Shown here: one piece after another, positions 60,512 to 64,000 of the stretch | Layout of the letters: each line of letters starts with the position of its first letter | Numbering within the stretch: position 1 is the stretch's first letter | DNA from: Haemophilus sp. C1 | GTDB lineage: Bacteria; Pseudomonadota; Gammaproteobacteria; Enterobacterales; Pasteurellaceae | NCBI RefSeq assembly: GCF_001276515.1 | Contig: NZ_LDVZ01000005.1 | Coordinates: forward strand, 1 to 64,000 | Direction: 5' to 3' | DNA length: 64,000 nucleotides | Program-made: the position numbers and the translations under genes | Notes under the pieces: model-generated | Told to the model about the DNA's origin: nothing | The model's database searches: none | What the model saw: only the letters and a program-made list of their open reading frames with translations

Positions 60512-61426
60512 ATGAAATTACTAATGCTTTGCCGCGAACCTCGTCTTTACAGTTGCCAACGCTTAAAAGAAGCGGCTAAACGTCAAGGGCATGAGATGGA
60601 TATTTTAGATCCGAATCGATGTTTCTTAAAACTCTCACAAAATCCACCGCACTTTCAGATTTTTTATCAAGAAAATTCCGAGTCGAAACCTTATTTATTG
60701 CCTGATTATGATGCTGTTTTGCCTCGATTTGGCACAACAAGTACGCAAATGGGATGTTCAGTCTTACAGCATTTTGAAGGCAAAGGGATTTTTTGTTTAA
60801 ATTCATCTCAGGCATTTTTAAATGCACGTGATAAGTGGAAAAGTTTACAACTGTTGCTGAAGGCTGGTGTTTCTGTTCCCAATTCACTTTTAAGTGGCGG
60901 TGAAGTGCAAGCTCAGGCGACGATAGCTCATATCAGTTCGCCGACAATTTTAAAAACGCTAAATGGTTCACAAGGAATTGGGGTGATTTTAGCTGAAAAG
61001 CCACAAAGTGCGGTGAGCATTATGGAAGCTTTTAAGCAAACCAATATATCTATGTTGCAGCAAGATTTTATCGAAGAAGCGGGCAATGCGGATATCCGTT
61101 GTTTTGTGATTGGTGATCAAGTTGTGGCAACAATGCAGAGAATTGGACAAGATGGTGAGTTTCGAGCGAATTGTCATCGTGGCGGAAAAACCGAAAAAAT
61201 TATCCTAAGCGATGACGAGAAACAGATAGCCATTCTAGCAACAAAAGCTATCGGTTTAGATGTGGCTGGAGTAGATTTAATTTGTTCAAAAAATGGATTA
61301 TTGGTTTTAGAAGTAAATGCAAGCCCAGGCTTAGAAATGATTGAAAAAACAAGCGGGGTTGATATTGCGTTACAGATGATAAATTATGTTGAAAAACAGA
61401 TTCATTTGAATAAGAAAAATAAATAA
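60512..61426 (+). CDS. rimK: RimK-family ATP-grasp ligase
   Basis: 304 residues. N-terminal RimK domain ([34 protein letters not shown]), then ATP-grasp: [18 protein letters not shown], and [19 protein letters not shown]. Active end [22 protein letters not shown]. coli RimK adds glutamates to ribosomal protein S6. The S6 tail is not in the window, so the exact substrate here is inferred. Confidence 0.93.
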   Translation: MKLLMLCREPRLYSCQRLKEAAKRQGHEMDILDPNRCFLKLSQNPPHFQIFYQENSESKPYLLPDYDAVLPRFGTTSTQMGCSVLQHFEGKGIFCLNSSQAFLNARDKWKSLQLLLKAGVSVPNSLLSGGEVQAQATIAHISSPTILKTLNGSQGIGVILAEKPQSAVSIMEAFKQTNISMLQQDFIEEAGNADIRCFVIGDQVVATMQRIGQDGEFRANCHRGGKTEKIILSDDEKQIAILATKAIGLDVAGVDLICSKNGLLVLEVNASPGLEMIEKTSGVDIALQMINYVEKQIHLNKKNK

Positions 61427-61622
61427 AATTTGATATTTTTATAGCCTTATTATTCATACCAATTTTTATACACATCTTCTAATGACCTCACTATCAAAAG
61501 TGCGGTCATTTTTCTTTGAGTTTTTTAAGCGTATTAAAAAAACTAGCTAAAACCTGTTTTATATCAAAAAATCCACAGAATTTATAAGCCTATGTTCTTT
61601 ATTTAGGCGTATTATACTACTC

Positions 61623-61640
61623 GGAATGAGTAATTCATTC
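61623..61640. promoter_or_regulatory. palindrome near the fdhF transcription start
   Basis: GAATGA-GTAAT-TCATTC inverted repeat, about 30-45 bp before the fdhF ATG and just after a plausible -10 TATACT. May be an operator or 5' hairpin; regulator unknown. Confidence 0.4.
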
Positions 61641-61666
61641 TGGTTATCTAAAATAAGGACATTACT

Positions 61667-63826
61667 ATGGCAATTAAAAAAGTGATTACTGTCTGTCCGT
61701 ATTGCGCTTCAGGTTGTAAGATCAATCTATTGGTTGAAAACAACAAAATTGTGGGTGCTGAAGGTGCAAACGGTAAAACAAACGAACGGGAGCTTTGCCT
61801 GAAAGGATATTATGGCTGGGATTTCGTGCATGACACAAAAATCCTCACTCCTCGCCTAACTCAACCGATGATTCGCTACAAACGTGGTGAGCCGTTCACG
61901 CCAGTGAGCTGGGAAGAGGCTATTTCCTATTCTGCAAAACGTTTACAAGAAATTAGAGAAAAATATGGCAACGAGTCAATTATGGTAACGGGTTCTTCTC
62001 GTGGACCAGGTAACGAAGTGAATTTCGTTATGCAAAAATTTGCTCGTGCGGTATTAGGCAATAACAACATTGACTGTTGTGCACGTGTCTGACATGGCCC
62101 ATCTGTAGCAGGTCTGCTCAAATCAGTGGGTAATGGCGCGATGTCCAACTCAATCGTTGAGATTGAAGACACTAAATGCGTATTTATCTTTGGCTATAAT
62201 GCCTCAACGTCTCACCCTATTGTGGCGCGTCGTATTAACCACGCAAAAGCAAAAGGGGCTAAGGTTATTGTTTGTGACCCTCGTAAAATTGAAACCGCTC
62301 GAATTGCTGACATTTATGCGCCACTTGCCAATGGTAGTAACGTCGCATTTTTGAATGCAATGATGAACGTGATTCTTGAAGAAGGGTTACAAGATCAAAA
62401 ATTTATTGATGAACATACCGAAAATTTCGATGCGTTCTATGAAACTATAAAAGCTTATACACCTGAATCAACTCAACATATCACTGGCGTTGAGCCTGAA
62501 ATGTTGAGAGAAATTGCCCGCACTTATGCGAAAGCAGAAACAGCGACAATTCTCTGGGGTATGGGGGTATGTCAGTTCCGTCAAGGTGTAGAAACTGTAC
62601 GTGCATTAGCAAGCTTGGCAATGCTTACTGGTAACTTAGGTAAACCAAATGTTGGTGTAAACCCTGTGCGTGGTCAAAACAACGTACAAGGCGCATGTGA
62701 CATGGGGGCTTTATATAATACTTTACCTGGTTATCAAAGCTATGCGGATCCAGAAATCAACGCTAAATTTGCGAAAGCATGGGGCGTGCCGTCTATTCCA
62801 ACCAAACCAGGCGTACCATTGAGTGAAGTGCCACATGCAGTGGCAGAAGGTAAACTCAAAGCATTCTATATTATGGGTGAAGATACTTTACAAACTGAAC
62901 CTGATTTGAATGCCATGAAACAAACCTTTAAAGATCTTGAGTTCATTATTGTTCAAGATATCTTTATGACTCAAACGGCAGCGGAAGCGGATGTTATTTT
63001 ACCAGCAACATCTTGTGCTGAACATGAAGGTGTTTATAGTGCGGCTGACCGTGGTTTCCAACGTTTCTATAAAGCGGTGGATCCTGTTGGTGATGTGAAA
63101 GACGACTGGGAAATCATTAGTCTTATGGCACAAGCTTTGGGTTATCCAATGCATTACAACAACACCAAAGAAATTTGGGATGAGTTGCGTGAGCTTTGCC
63201 CAATTTATAAAGGTGCAACTTACGAAAAAATGGAAGGCTTGGGTTATATTCAATGGCCATGTACAGATGAAGGCCCCGAAGATCAAGGCACTACATACTT
63301 GTATGAAGGTCAAATCTTCGACCGTCCAAATGGTAAAGCGGAATTCTTTGCTTGCGATTGGGAACCACCAATGGAAGAAGTCTCTGAAGAATATCCATTA
63401 GTGCTTTCTACAGTGCGTGAAGTTGGTCACTATTCTTGCCGTTCAATGACGGGTAACTGCCGTGCACTTGCTGCGTTGGCTGATGAACCAGGATTTGTTC
63501 AAATGAACGATCAAGATGCGAAAGCTTTAGGTATTAAGAATAATGAGCTTGTTTGGATTTCTTCATCTCGTGGTAAAGTTATATCTCGTGCTGATGTAAG
63601 TTCTCGTACTAACAAAGGTGCGTGTTATATGACTTACCAATGGTGGATCGGAAAATGTAACGAACTCACCGCTGAACATTTAAATCCGGGATCTCGTACT
63701 CCGGAATATAAATACAGCGCGGTGCGTATCGAAAAAATTGAAGATCAACGTTGGGCTGAGCACTATGTTGTAACTGAATATACTAAGCTCAAATCTCGTT
63801 TAAAAGAAACCGCACTTGTGGCTTAA
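61667..63826 (+). CDS. fdhF: selenocysteine formate dehydrogenase H (molybdopterin, FHL type)
   Basis: 719 residues if UGA at 62090-62092 is read as selenocysteine (codon 142; E. coli Sec140 of 715). N-terminal [4Fe-4S] ligands in CPYCASGCKI and ELCLKGYY. Sec context CCARV-U-HGPSVAG. Molybdopterin-binding regions such as PGNEVNFVMQKFARA, GQNNVQGACDMGAL, and a C-terminal STVREVGHYSCRSMTGNCRAL follow. A bacterial SECIS hairpin lies just after the UGA. No Tat signal, so cytoplasmic, matching FdhF rather than FdnG/FdoG. Oxidises formate, normally with a hydrogenase as formate hydrogenlyase. Gene callers split it at the UGA. Confidence 0.94.
62090..62135 (+). promoter_or_regulatory. bacterial SECIS element of fdhF
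   Basis: The UGA is followed by CATGGCCCATCTGTAGCAGG and TCTGCTC, close to the E. coli fdhF SECIS including the apical GCAGGTCTGC loop that binds SelB. Confidence 0.88.
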
Positions 63827-63846
63827 TTGTAATATTTATCATGATT

Positions 63847-63875
63847 AGGACAGGCTTTATGCCTGTCCTTTTTTA
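63847..63875 (+). terminator. terminator of fdhF
   Basis: AGGACAGGC/GCCTGTCCT hairpin then TTTTTT. Confidence 0.88.
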
Positions 63876-63930
63876 TGCTTAATGAAATATGATATGAGTA
63901 AGAATATTGGAAATGTTAAAAAGTGCGGTC

Positions 63931-64000
63931 TATTCAAAGGCAATTTCTTTAATACGTAATTCATCACCGCTTTGTCGTTGCAAGTGTATGCTGCCACAAT
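63931..64000 (-). CDS. C-terminal end of an unidentified gene (partial)
   Basis: The only open minus-strand frame that fits ends in TAG at 63931 and reads CGSIHLQRQSGDELRIKEIAFE. Too short to name; the rest lies beyond the window. Confidence 0.4.

Noticed and set aside
61540-61600. FNR box or sigma-54 promoter upstream of fdhF
   Set aside because: No full TTGAT-N4-ATCAA and no TGGCAC-N5-TTGC sequence could be found, although both would be biologically reasonable.

Overview
The window looks like chromosome from Haemophilus influenzae or a very close relative such as H. haemolyticus. The core DUS/USS motif AAGTGCGGT (or its complement) is scattered through it and often forms inverted-pair hairpins. 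The tmRNA tag reads ANDEQYALAA. It also carries a lic1 phosphorylcholine operon with CAAT repeats, a type I restriction locus with a GACGA tract, and the NimR/NikKLMQO nickel system. I cannot assign a strain.

Layout. (1) 0-6 kb: pgi, alr, dnaB and pykA on the minus strand. (2) 6.2-15.7 kb: tRNA-Val(GAC), zapG and a RidA paralogue; a YwiC-like membrane protein and a Sel1 protein; the MerR regulator nimR divergent from nikKLMQO; then hypB-hypD-hypE; then tmRNA. Together these form a nickel uptake and hydrogenase-maturation block. (3) 15.9-27.5 kb: dinB, epmC, a repetitive Sel1 protein with a broken relative, prfA-RDD-prmC-sirB1-kdsA, a D-2-hydroxyacid dehydrogenase and lolCDE. (4) 27.6-45.8 kb: a type I restriction-modification locus (hsdM, hsdS, an FRG-domain gene, hsdR) with a ~10.8 kb integrative element inserted in the 3' part of hsdM. 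(5) 46-53 kb: TrpR-operator-linked DAHP synthase, a LexA-box-linked UmuD-like protein, sstT, an NAD(P)H oxidoreductase, a TorD-like chaperone, a nitroreductase and sppA. (6) 53-56.6 kb: licDCBA. (7) 56.7-64 kb: mnmC, fabB, a glutaredoxin, rimK and a selenocysteine formate dehydrogenase fdhF. hypBDE, nikKLMQO and fdhF would fit a formate hydrogenlyase whose hydrogenase subunits lie outside the window.

The most unusual part is the element at 33.4-44.25 kb. It has a frameshifted P4-type tyrosine integrase, AlpA-like regulators, two Ogr/Delta-like zinc-finger proteins, an Ash/Icd-like protein and a DUF927-type helicase split by an in-frame stop. It also has an iteron-like putative origin, a RelBE-type toxin-antitoxin pair, and a single P2-family major capsid protein with no portal, terminase or tail genes. 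This looks like a P4/PICI-like phage satellite that carries its own capsid gene, perhaps parasitising an HP1/P2-like helper. Several of its genes, and hsdR and hsdM, appear broken, so the locus is probably decaying.

Functions are assigned by reading motifs and by recalled similarity. No database search was possible.
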